DNA of 64,000 nucleotides from Cryptomeria japonica (Eukaryota; Streptophyta; Pinopsida; Cupressales; Cupressaceae): assembly GCF_030272615.1 (NCBI RefSeq), contig NC_081410.1, positions 574,704,263 through 574,768,262 on the forward strand, given 5' to 3'. A program made the translations under genes and the position numbers. Shown one piece after another: positions 10,720 through 22,600 of the stretch. The first letter of the stretch is position 1; each line of letters starts with the position of its first letter. The notes below the pieces were generated by a model, which was not told where the DNA came from, searched no databases, and saw nothing but the letters and a program-made list of their open reading frames with translations.

Positions 10720-12804
10720 ACGTTGATGGTAAAAAATTGCTCACACAATCTAATCCAGAAACTTGCATACAAGGATAATTATTGTTAGGCTGATATATGA
10801 GTTTTCCTAGGTCAAACCCCACGTTTGGAATTAACCCTATGATGAATGAAATACAAAAGTGATAACTTAAACTTGCAAGGTATAGACTAGATCTCAAAAT
10901 AAAATGCTTATTAAAATATCATACCTTATTTATGAGTCTCCTTTTACTTGAAGTCTACATAAAAAGGTTGATGTCATCATGTAGAACTCGTGCATGTATT
11001 CATGTAGAATTGATCGTGCATGTTATCTTTTATGCTTAAAAACTGAATAATTGACATCTCCTTCACTGCTCTCATGATTCTTGATGGCTTTTTCACTTGA
11101 ATTTGAATTTCTCTTGAGGAATTGTACTTGATATATGTTTCAAATGAGGGGATAAAGCTTCCTTCTATACCTATCCTCATGAAACATATTGAAATTGCAA
11201 AGATGTTGACATCAAAAATCATTTCCCACTCAACATTTTTTACTATTAGAGGATTCAAAAAATGGGCCCTTTTGGTATGGACCATGGCTCTAGGTGCCCT
11301 ATTCTAGAAGGACAAGGGTGTTAGGTGCCCTAATATAGTCCATTTAGGCTGAGACAAGATCCCAAAGTTAAATTAGAGAATGAAGATCACAAACGTGGGA
11401 CTAGTGTGGGCAGAATTAGGCATAATCGAGGCATAAAAGGTAGAAACACTAAAGTGAGGTTTGGATGAGTGTGAAATTATATGAGGATACAATTTATGAT
11501 ACTACATTTGGCCCCCACTTTAGAAAGACTATAAAATTATGCTCGTTCTCTTAATAAAGTATAGAATGGAATGGAAATACTCTCATCAAGACATTAAAGA
11601 GAAAGGAAACAACTAGCCTCCCAGGAATTAGGATTTTATAAAACTAATATTAGGATAAGAGGATCTACAAATGAAGAGAAGATCTATGACTTCTTGGTCT
11701 AGTAATGATTTTCTTACTATGAGTCATATAAGAAGAGGGAGAGAGAAAATAAATGTATTACTCAAGTCTAGTAAGGATATTCTTACTATGAGTCATGTTA
11801 ACACAAAAGAATATTACAAAGGAAAAGCTCAATTTGCTAAATAATCTCAAAAAACTTGACTATGAAATGGGTGTTGCGACATACACCAACATATCATGGT
11901 GTGTGATTAAGGTGTACAAAGCAAACCTCAGTGGTGTGTGCACAAAGTGTAACAAATAATGGAGTGTATGTCCCCACATTAAAGTGATTGTGTATTCCTT
12001 ATCATGTGTAATTACTTTAAGGTAGCATACATGCATTGAAAAGACAAGAACATCACAACAGTGAAATGCCCCCAAGCTAGGGAAAATCAAAGGTGATGGT
12101 CACAAGATATAAAGAGAAAAAAATAAGGGATCCACTATCTAGGGTTAGAATGTGCATTAGATAAATCATGTGCGATTGTATTTGAATTGACCTCATCCCC
12201 CAAGTGGAATTACAAGCAAAATGGAAGAACACATAAGATGAACAACACGTCTTTTTGGGACAACATGGAAGAGACCAAAAATATCTCAATGCTTTGCATC
12301 ATGCCTAAGTAGATAACACAAAAGAACATTTATGACATAACAAATATATGATATATAGAAGAAGTGAGATACAAATAGATGGAATATCATAATAGAGTCA
12401 TTCATTTTGTTGCCTTGTTCCAATTAAACAACAAGGGTCATCCAAAGAGAGATTAACATAACACATCAAGCATCACATCACAGGGGAACGCATCACAGAA
12501 AAACAAACACATAAAAGAGTCCATTACACAAGTGAAGCTAGTCTAGCAAATAAATTGCCTCCCAATCTTACTTATCATCATTAATATATGGTAGACAAGA
12601 TGCAAGAGGAGACACAATAAGTATGCTAGATGGAGATATCTCAAGTTCCAAACAAGGATCATGCCCTAATGATGAATCATTGCATTTGTACAACTATAAG
12701 TTAAGATAACTCATAATTAATCTCAATAACTTCATACATATCATGGGAATTGTTAGTATCTACATTATTATCAAATCAACATCATCATCCAAATTAATCA
12801 CAAG
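10720..12804. other. Intergenic sequence, no gene recognised
   Basis: No ORF here resembles a known family. The only structure seen is a 30-bp phrase, TCTAGTAATGATTTTCTTAC and its near copy TCTAGTAAGGATATTCTTAC, each followed by TATGAGTCAT, at 11698 and 11767 (69 bp apart). The remainder looks like old degraded repeat DNA. Confidence 0.5.
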
Positions 12805-13131
12805 TGTTGAACACCCAACAAGATTGAGAGGGGGGTTGAATCAGTTTGGAACTTCAAAATAGATTATTAATAAACAACATTAACTTACTTAGCAATAACA
12901 CATTAATAACCTACACATAAGCATCAACCATTAACACGCGAACACTAAATTTACATGGAAAACTTATATAAGAAAAAACCATGGTTAGAATATGAATAAC
13001 AATGCTTACAACATTTTAGGCCTACTACCAAGGAGAACCAACACCTAAATGGACTTGCAGAACCAAGGCGCACAACCTTAGGAAACACTAATAAATAGAT
13101 ATGCCAATATGATCCTAATAATCCTACAACA
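12805..13131 (-). repeat. 3' LTR of the copia element
   Basis: It runs from TGTTGAACACCC to CCTACAACA, giving TGTTG..CAACA ends. The minus-strand sequence before it is AGGGGGAGAGATAG.. and GGGGAGAGAGAG, which fits a polypurine tract. The first 150 bp align well with 17447 onward. The inner part is shorter than in the partner LTR, so there is a deletion or the inner boundary is wrong. Confidence 0.6.
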
Positions 13132-13613
13132 ACTCTCTCTCCCCATAATAATCTCACAACTATCTCTCCCCCTTTGACAACAATGACAAAGTGCACTAAA
13201 AAACTAGACTAAACAACTCACACCAGTACCCCCCCTGAGAGTAGCAATAGAATCATTCCATGAGACAATGATAAGTGTTAAGTCTCCCCCTGGAAACATG
13301 CATCACTAAAAATCCAGCTAGTTAGATACTCAAAATTATCCTTCACGGGTACCTTCATAAAAATTTATGTTACCTACTCTGTTGTAGAAATTTATTCCAC
13401 TCTAACTTCTTTCTATGTTACCTACTCTGTTGTAGAAATGTATTCCACTCTAACTTCTTTCTCTGTTACCTTCTCTTTTAAGAAATGATAACGGATTGAG
13501 ATATATTCAGTTCTTGAATGCATAATCAGATTCTTCAAAATGTTTATAGCACCAATATTATCACACATAATAGGAATGGCTTCATCATATACCACTCTAA
13601 TATCCTTAAGAGT

Positions 13614-14721
13614 CTACTTCATCCACAAAACTTGAGTACAACAAGATGTTGCAGAAATATATTCAACTTTTGTAGTGAATGATGACACTGATTCTTGTTT
13701 CTTTCTTATCCTTGAAACCAGTCTGTCTCCAAAAAAGAATGCACTTCCACTAATACTCTTTTTGTCATCAGTACTTCTGACCCAATCAACATTTGTATAT
13801 ACTTTCAACATGAAATCTCCATCCTTCTTGTACTATAGGCCAAAGTCCTATGTTCCTTTCAGATGTCTAAAAATCCTCTTCACTACTTGATCATGATTTT
13901 GCTCAGACTAGCTTGAAATTTTGCAACCAAAGACACAACGTGCATAATATCTAGTCTAAAAGAATTAAGATATAACCATCCTCCAATCATAGATTTGTAC
14001 TTCTTCTAATCATCATCTAGACATGCATCATCTTTGCCTAATTTGCATCCAACAACTAAAGGGATAGTAACAAGTTTACAATGTTCCATATAAACTTCTT
14101 TAACATCTCTTTGACATACTTAGCTTGAGAAATAAAGATTCCTTTATCTAACTGAGTAACTTGAAGACCAAGAAAAAATGACATCTCTCCAAACACAGAC
14201 ATTTAAAATTATTTCTACATCTCTTCTATAAATTCTTTACACAACCCATCACTTCCTCCAAAGATGATGTCATCAACATAAACAACAATAATCAAAAACT
14301 TAATGCCTTCAACCTAAAAATAAAGATTATTGTCAACAGTTCCTTTTCTGAAGTTTTGTTATAGCAAATATCTATCCAATCTTGCATACCATGCTCTATG
14401 TGCTTGTTTGAGTCCATACAATGTCTTCTTTAATCTACAAACCATGTTCAGATCTTCTAAGAATCTAAATCCATCTAGTTGTTCAATGTATACTTCTAGT
14501 TCTCCATTCTGAAATACTGAATTAACATCCATTTGATATACTTTGAAGTTCTTGTAGGCAAAAAAAGCAAGAAACATTCTAATAGCTTCCATCCTAGCAA
14601 TTGGAGCAAAAGTTTCCTCAAAATCAATACCTTCTACTTGAGAATAGGCTTTACATAACAATCTTGCCTTGTTCATTGGGACTTGTCCTTGTTCATTCAG
14701 TTTGTTCTCCAGAACACCCAC
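13614..14721 (-). pseudogene. Copia reverse transcriptase and RNase H remains
   Basis: On the minus strand, 14721-14359 encodes an RVT_2-type reverse transcriptase start (SQVEGIDFEETFAP, then YQMDVNSVFQNGELEVYIEQ and LKKTLYGLKQ). Near 14290-14255 the catalytic YVDDIIFGG motif can be read in another frame. RNase H follows at 13811-13614 (VYTNVDWVRSTDDKKSISG, with Asn where the family has the catalytic Asp of YTDADWA, then STTKVEYIS). Frameshifts and stops separate the blocks, so no functional polyprotein is possible. Order and sequence match the copia type. Confidence 0.85.
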
Positions 14722-14999
14722 TTAGTTCCTATCTCATTTTTGTCCACCGGTCTTGGTACTAGCTCCCAAGTTTTATTCTTCTTATTTGACTCAATTCTTC
14801 TTCCATTTATTTTACCCAACTTTCTTCTTTGTGTTCTTCTTTATATAATTTAGATTCAATGAGTAAAAGAAAACAACAATTATTCACCTCTATATAACTT
14901 CTTATTGTCTGAACTCCTTTGTTCTTGTCTCTAATTATCCAATCTTCTGAATGATTCTTCTGCACATATTTCAAGATCTTTAGTTTCATCTTCTTTTTC

Positions 15000-16400
15000 C
15001 TCAGTATTTCCTTCCAGATCTATCTTTTTCTCTACAACAACATGAATTATCTCAAATTGGATCCCTTGAACAAGTTTAGAGACAATTTAATCCCATTCCT
15101 CACAAACTTTCACATTTGTACTCTCGACTATCTTGTTTAGTCTCTTATTATAACACTAGTAAGCCTTGTTATTTGTAGCATATCCCAATAAATTCCTTCA
15201 TCTTCTCTAGTATCAAGATTTTTGTGGTCATTCTCATCTCTCGTGATATATCACTTACTCCCAAAGATTATGAAATACTTCAAAGTAAGTGGTCTTCCAT
15301 TCCACAAATCATAAGGTGTCTTAGTATGATTTACTCTTATCTAAACCCTATTAAGAATGTAAAGAGTAGTATGCATAGCTTATTTCCAGCACACATTAGC
15401 CAAGTTAGCATCCTTCATCATATTTCTAGCCATCTTAATTTAATAGTCCTATTCTTCCTTTCTACCACACCATTTTGTTGAGAAGTTCGTGAAACATAAA
15501 GATGTCTCTTAATACCATATTCTCACAAAAATCGTCAAATTCATTTGAAGTAAATTATCCACCTCTGAGAGATTTTAAAAACTTGATTCTAGCATCAACT
15601 TATTTTTCTGCCATTGACTTGAAAATTTTAAATATTTTAAAAGCTTCAAATTTTTCTCTAAAAAATGTAACCCACATCATCCTAGAATAATCATCAATAA
15701 GTAACAAAATACCTTTCTCCTTTAAGTCTTCTTATCCTTGTAGGACCACATAGATCTGTGTGAATTATTTCAAATGAATATGATGTAAATACTCCATGTT
15801 CTTGAAACTTCTCTTTGTCCACTTCCCTAACTGGCATTCCTTGCACACAATGTCAATAGGCTTGATAATCTTTAGTAAATATCTCATTTACTTAGAGATA
15901 TTGATCTTCATCATGTTATCAAATTTAAAATGTCTCATCCTTTTACGCCATAACTAGCATTCATTGCTCTGACTTATATAACATATGTTTCCACTTATGT
16001 CCTTTATATAATAAACATTTCCGCTTGTCCTAATTCCTTATGCTACCAACTTTCCAATTTTTCCTTTTCTGATCATACATCAGGTATTGTTGACCACAAC
16101 TTCATAACCTCTATTGCACATCTAACTTACACTAACAAACTATGTCTCAAACCTTATACATAATAAGCATCATTAGTTTTACGCTTACAATCAATTGAGA
16201 TACTTCATATTCTACAAATCGGTACAACTTCCTCTCTTGCAAATTTCACTAATCCACCATCATACTTCTCAAGATTGATAAACTTTTCTTTGTCTACAAT
16301 CATGTGACTTGAACATCTAGAATCAATGATCCATGATCTTGGTTCAAATTTAGCATGTAGTGTAATCCTATCTTCCAATCTTCCAAACCTATCCTAATTC
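15000..16400 (-). pseudogene. Copia integrase and GAG-pre-integrase remains
   Basis: The position, between the gag part (16480-17400) and the reverse transcriptase part (14721), is where copia integrase lies. Short minus-strand blocks are consistent with this: sequence near 15720-15860 reads as the histidine/cysteine-containing pre-integrase segment, and 16270-16330 as a retroviral-protease-like segment around the phrase for WIIDSRCSSHM. Stops are frequent and no continuous ORF is left. The assignment rests mainly on order. Confidence 0.5.
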
Positions 16401-16479
16401 TTCTCTTATATAGCCAATAATAGAGATTCTTCATTCGAGTCTTCAACATCTACTTCTTTAGATGAATGTGCCTCCATAG

Positions 16480-17400
16480 AGTGAAAACTTTATTTCTCTT
16501 TATCTATATCATTTGTTCTTTTCTTAAAATCATGTCTTCTATATCTACTTCTCTTTTCACCATCATCAAATTTTATGTAGTCTTCTTTATATATACATTT
16601 AGAAATATAATGACCAATTCTTTTGTAATTAAAGCATTTCAACGACAACTTACCTTTGTAGTTTACAGTTCCTCTCTTTAGCCTCTTTACAAAGTTTGCT
16701 TCAATCTCATCTAGGTTCTCACTTGTTTTTGGCTCTCTTGATATCGTTGAAACATTAAATGCATCTTCTCTCTGCTAGGGATTTATATCTTCCATCTCTC
16801 CAATTCCATAGGCAGGCAATTTTTCGATAAGCTAATAAATTGAGTAGTTACTCAAGTCATGACATTCTTCAATAGCACACTTCTTTTGTTTATAGGGTTT
16901 GGTCAATGTAAATAGGACCTTTGTAATAACATAAATTTTTTCTAGCACTCCACCAATAGCTTGGATAGCATCTACAGTATCATTTAATATGTATATGTAG
17001 CTCTCAATACTTTCATCATCAACCATTCTGAAACCTTCAAATTTTTGCTTCACGTTCAAAAGTCTTTCTTACTGGGTTTTTGGATCACCTTCATATGCAT
17101 AAAATAACATGTTCAAGTTTCCCTTAGCTTCCTTCAATCCTTTAACCTTACCAAGTACATCATCACTTAGATAACCGATAAGTATTGTTCTAGCTTTTGT
17201 ATTTGTCTCCTAAGCCTTAATTTCATCTAGAGTCAATGATCCATTCTAAGGTCGTTGATAACCTACCTGAATAATCTCCTAGATTTCATTCTATAATGCT
17301 TCCAAGTAAGATTCCATTATTTCCTTCCAATAAGTAAATTTTGTTCCATCAAACATTAATGCTTTAACATGAAGGTCATGTGCCATTTCTAGATCTACCT
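16480..17400 (-). pseudogene. Copia gag remains with altered zinc knuckle
   Basis: The minus strand at 17059-16832 reads MNVKQKFEGFRMVDDESIES.., then VLEKIYVITKVLFTLTKPY. This matches the UBN2-type gag domain of plant copia elements. Further on, near 16640-16575, a CCHC knuckle reads CFNYKRIGHYISKC. The second cysteine of the usual C-x2-C is tyrosine, so metal binding would be lost. Stops and frameshifts interrupt the whole region. Confidence 0.75.
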
Positions 17401-17446
17401 CAAGTAGTTAAGCTTTCTAAAGAGGAGCCAACACTCTAATACCAAT

Positions 17447-18063
17447 TGTTGAACACCCAATAGGACTGAGAGGGGGGGTTAGTCAGTTCGTAAATTTAAA
17501 ATAAATTATTAATAAACAACATCTTACTTATAAATAACACATTATTCATCATCACATAAGCATCAACCATTACATACAAATCAAATTACATACTACCAGT
17601 CTTTCCTCTAGAACCACATAATTAGATCTTGCAATGCGACAAGATACAAACCAAAATATTAACTCTGAGACATAGAAAGGTGCACTGTTAAAACCTTAGA
17701 CAAATTCCCTCAATCAAACAAGTGTGAACCTGATCTCAAATATCAACCAATTACTTTCTTGAATAGGAGGCCATCAATAAATAAAACTGGATCTCATAAC
17801 CAAAGCCTAAAGCATATGTAACAAGGTGTTAGGTACATATACTTACCAATCATCCAGACTGATATTCTACCATAGATCCAATCAGTGATCCTTCAAATAA
17901 CCTTCAATCATGTGGAACACATGTCAAACCATCTCTCTCAAATGTCTTATGACACAATATCTATCAGTCACTCTAATTACCCCAATGATCTTAAGTTGAC
18001 ATCAATGACAACACATAATAAGTTGGCATCATTGAAAACACCATACAACACATATTGCCAACA
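17447..18063 (-). repeat. 5' LTR of the copia element
   Basis: On the plus strand it starts TGTTGAACACCCAATAGG next to the primer-binding site at about 17427-17446. It ends near ATATTGCCAACA. The far end is judged from a TG..CA-type terminus and from partial alignment of the segment near 18050 with 13100, so it could be off by tens of bases. Confidence 0.55.
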
Positions 18064-18189
18064 TCAATATGATTGGAAGCATTATTATTGATCTTTGATG
18101 AAATTATCATTTATTTTTCAAATAATAATTTTTTATTTATAAGAATCTTCGTTTTTATCAATCAGAGTCAACGATGAACTAAGTTCAAA

Positions 18190-18444
18190 TTGGTTCACTT
18201 GAAGCTGATAATTATGAAGTGTTGTGCATTATTGTTTGAGAGATGCATAATAAAAAATAAGAGCTTTGTCTCTAATGCCCTTTTGCAAATTATTAATGAA
18301 AATTCTTTGAACATCACCAAGATAAAAATTTTGAGAATGCAAATAGTTATATCTACCAATGAAACTAGTCACTTTTTCCTTAACTTTGTGCTTACAATGT
18401 ATCAAACCAGTCAAGGTAATTTGAGGACCAATTTTTTTTTTTAA
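18190..18444 (-). pseudogene. gag-like fragment
   Basis: The minus-strand ORF at 18414-18229 reads KVKEKVTSFIGRYNYLHSQN, then FINNLQKGIRDKALIFYYAS. It resembles the helical core of a Ty3/gypsy gag domain (short chain, then a conserved FI-NL step). It is about 60 residues only. No LTR or pol partner adjoins it, so it is a relic. Confidence 0.45.
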
Positions 18445-18559
18445 ATGTTACACAAATGCATTAGATAAATTTTTGATAGATTCAATTGAAGGAGGAGGTA
18501 AAGAGAAAAACCATTACAAATCTTTTTCTCTTAAGGTGTGAGTGGATAGTGTTGATTTG

Positions 18560-19440
18560 GATATAGAGCTCACCTCAACTTAATAAATTCTCACCTCAAG
18601 ATGGGTCTATTTACTTGGGAATATTAATAGAAATCTTAATCTTAAGGCTCGATATGTCAATTCTTGACCTTGTGGTATTCACTCAGAATTCATGGATCAA
18701 CTATTTTCACAAAGGGATTCCTAATGATTCACCAGAAATCACAAATAATTTCTAAAACTCTAGAGTATTTTCTCAGACTTATTCAATTGAATTGAATTTA
18801 TTCATAAATGAAAGAAAAGAAGAAAACATACAAAGTAAAATGAACTTCCTACTTATTGGCCAATTTCACAATCAAATGCTTTCCTAAAACAACCAAAATG
18901 GAGAAGAATAGATTTTAAAAACAACCGGAATAAGTTCACTGTTATTTGCAAAATTGTGAAATAATTTAAAGGAAATTGCTATCAACACAGAGAATTCACA
19001 TAACACACCAGAAATAGCCTACATAGAGTTATGTATTCACTTGTCAACAACAATGCATAAAGTCAAATATGCTCTACAAATTGACTCTTAACTCCACCAA
19101 TTAAGTCACTTGCAAAGAAAAAAACCAATTGGAAAAACTATAATAGAATGAAAACCGAGAAACGAGGCTTCAAGAAACACCTTTGAGCTCTCTCGAGTCT
19201 ACAATCTCCAAACTTAGCAAAATGATTACCTTGGGTCATTTTTATAGTGACGAACAAGAATAGGACAAAATTGCCAGCTAACATACATGAGACAAAACTT
19301 ATAATATTTATATTTTGACTAAGTCATGACTCTTTCTTTTGTTTGTTGGTCTCGTTGATCTTTTGTTTATGTGACAAATGCACTTCAAAGGTAGGTAAAA
19401 CTTAAACTATATTAGTTTTCTCACATCCTTCGACTGTGGA
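18560..19440 (-). mobile_element. LTR-like non-coding segment (minus orientation)
   Basis: There is no ORF. On the minus strand a TATA-like CTATAAAAATGACC lies near 19250-19236, followed by ordinary leader-like sequence. The segment lies directly downstream of the long minus-strand ORF at 19690-24690, where the 3' LTR of a retroelement would be. No partner LTR was found, so this is tentative. Confidence 0.35.
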
Positions 19441-19689
19441 ATAGTTAAGTTCTTGTACTCTGTAGTGATGTTGCATTTGGGTAATCTCCTACTCCATGGG
19501 ACAAACATTCTTCTTGTACACTCAGACCACCACCTGTATTTGCGCTACATCCCTTAGAATTTGTGGACTACTATACTTTTGTGGATTGGATAATCATTGC
19601 TTCCAATTATCTTCAAATTTTGATAATATCCATGCATCCTCATGACACATTGTATCTTCATTCAACTTCACTATAAATATTTCTATTTA

Positions 19690-22600
19690 TTCCTTTCTAT
19701 TTGTGGGCTTTGGTGGCATCTCTCATTGTGGCTTGTAGCTTGCCTCTACAATCATTCAATCTATCCACTTGCCATTCATTCAATATCTTCTGAGACTTAA
19801 TTTCATCTATTTTCTCTTGCCTTAATATTCCTTGTTCTATCATCTCATTGGTGAGCCTTTCTTCTATTTCATCTATCCTTTTTAATTCCACTTCAATCCT
19901 TTCCAACAATTCTCTACTTCTACATCGAATTCTATTTATTCTTTTTATCAGTTGAGTCAATGTAGAATATATGGACACAACCTTATGCAATTTAGCTTTA
20001 TCTTATGCCAACACTTCATTAATCCACTCATCCATTGTGTTCGCTTTGTCTTTCATGGTGGTCACCACATCAGATTCATCCTTAGACATCAAATTTGAGT
20101 GTTGAGGTATCACCTACAATCTAGATCTTGATTGAATGATCCCTCTAATAAACTGGACCAACTACTCTATATGTCCCTTTTGTTCCTTCAATTTCTTTTG
20201 GTCCCTGCACAACCTATCCTCCACGATCACTACACCTTCTTTGGTTATTTTGGCGCCATCAAACCTTGAGGGTTTGCCCAAATGGATCGTGGTGATTTGA
20301 TTATCTCCTATAGTTAACTCTTGTGCATCCTTATTAGTCATTGGTTCTACGATGTGCAATTCTTGCTCCCCCATCCGTATTCAATCGGGTAGCATATCTA
20401 ACATTGGGCTTCCTTCCCTTTTTCACACTAGGTCTATTTTCAAGTAAGTTGTTGAAGTCTAATGGTACCACCTCAACACTTTCTTTAGATGGTGTTTGTT
20501 GTTGTAACTAGTCTGGTACATGCCAACTTCCCGATTCCATCAAGAAATTCCTTTTCTACAAAGTTTATCTCTCTTTTTCTTTTCCTTGCTTCTCCTATTC
20601 ATGTTGGATTTCTTGATTGGTATCTATTTCCACTTTCGACACTAGATTTTCCTCTTTATCATTTCCTTTCCCATTTTTAGATTTTTTCACGTCCTTTCTT
20701 GAACTTCCTATTTCAAACTTTTCATTATTCTTCATAGTCTCTAGCGGGCATCTTGTTGTAGAGCTATTTCAGTTACCTCATTTTTTCTTTCATTCATTCA
20801 TTCCCTTAGCTTCTGACCTTTCTTGTTGTTCTTTTTGGGTGATAGGTCCTTCTTCGACATCCAAATCATGTTCCTCACAGAAGTCTGTCTACCCCCTCTA
20901 ACTTGTTCTTCATCCAGTACAAGACATTCATTTTTGAATCTAGAGGAATTTTTGTTTCTTCTTACTCCATAAATTCTTCATCTTCAAATTCGGCTAACTC
21001 TTCTTGATCTAAATCTACGAAGTTAGCCACTGTAGTCTCACTTGTATTTTCCTTTTGGGCAATGGGCTATCTTTCATTTGCTACTTGTGGAGTTTTCCCT
21101 TTTTCAATCTTTGAATGCATAACCTCTAAATTTCCTATAGTCATAAATTTTGCCACCACTTGATGCATTTATTGGTACATTTGTATCCTCATGGGGTCTT
21201 CATTAGGTATTAGAAAGTCATCATATCCAACGTCTTCCTTTTCTTTTCTCTTTCTCTTCTTGGAAGTAATCTTTTGCCCTTGTTTCTAGAGTTCCACCTT
21301 ATGCTCTTCTTTCCATTTTTTATCGGCCTTCGAAATGGGTTGTGATGCGAGCCAATTGCGTTCCATTTTATGCTATATTTTGGCCTATTTCATATGCTTC
21401 CGCAACCCTTCCTAAATTCAACTTCCATTCCATTTTCATATAATTCTACCATTTACGTTGCATATGATTAAATATTAATAAGTTATATTTAATTTAGTTT
21501 CGAGGTAAAATATGGAAATTAATTATTGATTATTTTTTTCTAAATAAGCATTGTTATTCTAAGACTTGGAAAATATATTTTGTAGCATGGAGAAGAATGC
21601 AAACTCTTTGCACACTTCATTTCATCCTCTTTGGAGGAACCTTATTGTTATTCATTATTGCCATGTGGACTCTTGCTACATCAGTTCAAGTATTATACCT
21701 TCCAACAGTATTGACCAAGGTATATTCAAGAGGCATTGAACGTACTTACATGGCTACACACACAATATTTGGTTGATATTTTTAAATGCCAATTTCCACC
21801 TCCATATTCACTATTAATATAAGACAACTCCTCCATATCTTCCATGATATTCCAGTTGTTTACATGCCACTTCAACATATGAGATGATATGTCAATCACT
21901 ACAGACATGTTAAATGATATTTGTAGGAGTATGTTGAGGGAAAAAACTATGATAATAATATGTTTGTTGCAAGTTTGGAGGAAATCAAAATTCAAACATT
22001 TCCTATTTCTTACATGTTGAAACAAATTTGTTCCCAATAAAAAATAAGAATAGTTAGTTTTGCGCTACACTTTGTGGACAAATGGGCAGGAATCTCAAAA
22101 AATCAAGACATGGGTTTTTTCCAGAACGGGCCCAATTAAGTTTTCTTGCGATAGAATCCTCAGAAAATGAAGGATCTAAAGGATATGGATGGTTTTCTAA
22201 AGGCAACATTTTCTTATTTACTGTTGCAGCTGATTGTCACATTTTTCTCAATTGCAAAACCAAATTCAACCTATGGAGACAAATAAGGAGAGAAGTTCCT
22301 GGTGGAAATGCATTGACTAATCATGTATAGGAAGAAAGAACAAAACTCTTCTCAATTTCTATCTATTGTTATAACAAAACTATTATCAGTTAGTGGCTGG
22401 TAGCATAGGATTTGTGTGAGCCATTCTACTATGTACTTTGTTGGTTGCAAACACTCTATTTTCATATGCATTTGTTATAATGATTGCATATATAAGTAGC
22501 ATGATATAAGCCTTAGAGGATAGACTTTAGCATGAGTAGATTATTGTAAGCAACAAAGGAGAAAGACAATCGTATTCAATATAATTAACACTTTGAAGTC

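Larger units (their letters stand above)
12805..18063 (-). mobile_element. Decayed Ty1/copia retrotransposon
   Basis: Related LTR ends beginning TGTTGAACACCCAA occur at 12805 and 17447. Between them, on the minus strand, are gag, integrase-region, reverse transcriptase and RNase H remains in copia order. The minus-strand sequence next to the right LTR reads ATTGGTATTAGAGTGTTGG, close to the TGGTATCAGAGC primer-binding site for initiator tRNA-Met. Transcription therefore ran right to left, with the 5' LTR on the right. The LTRs have diverged and differ in length, so the copy is old. Outer ends and target duplications could not be fixed. Confidence 0.82.
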
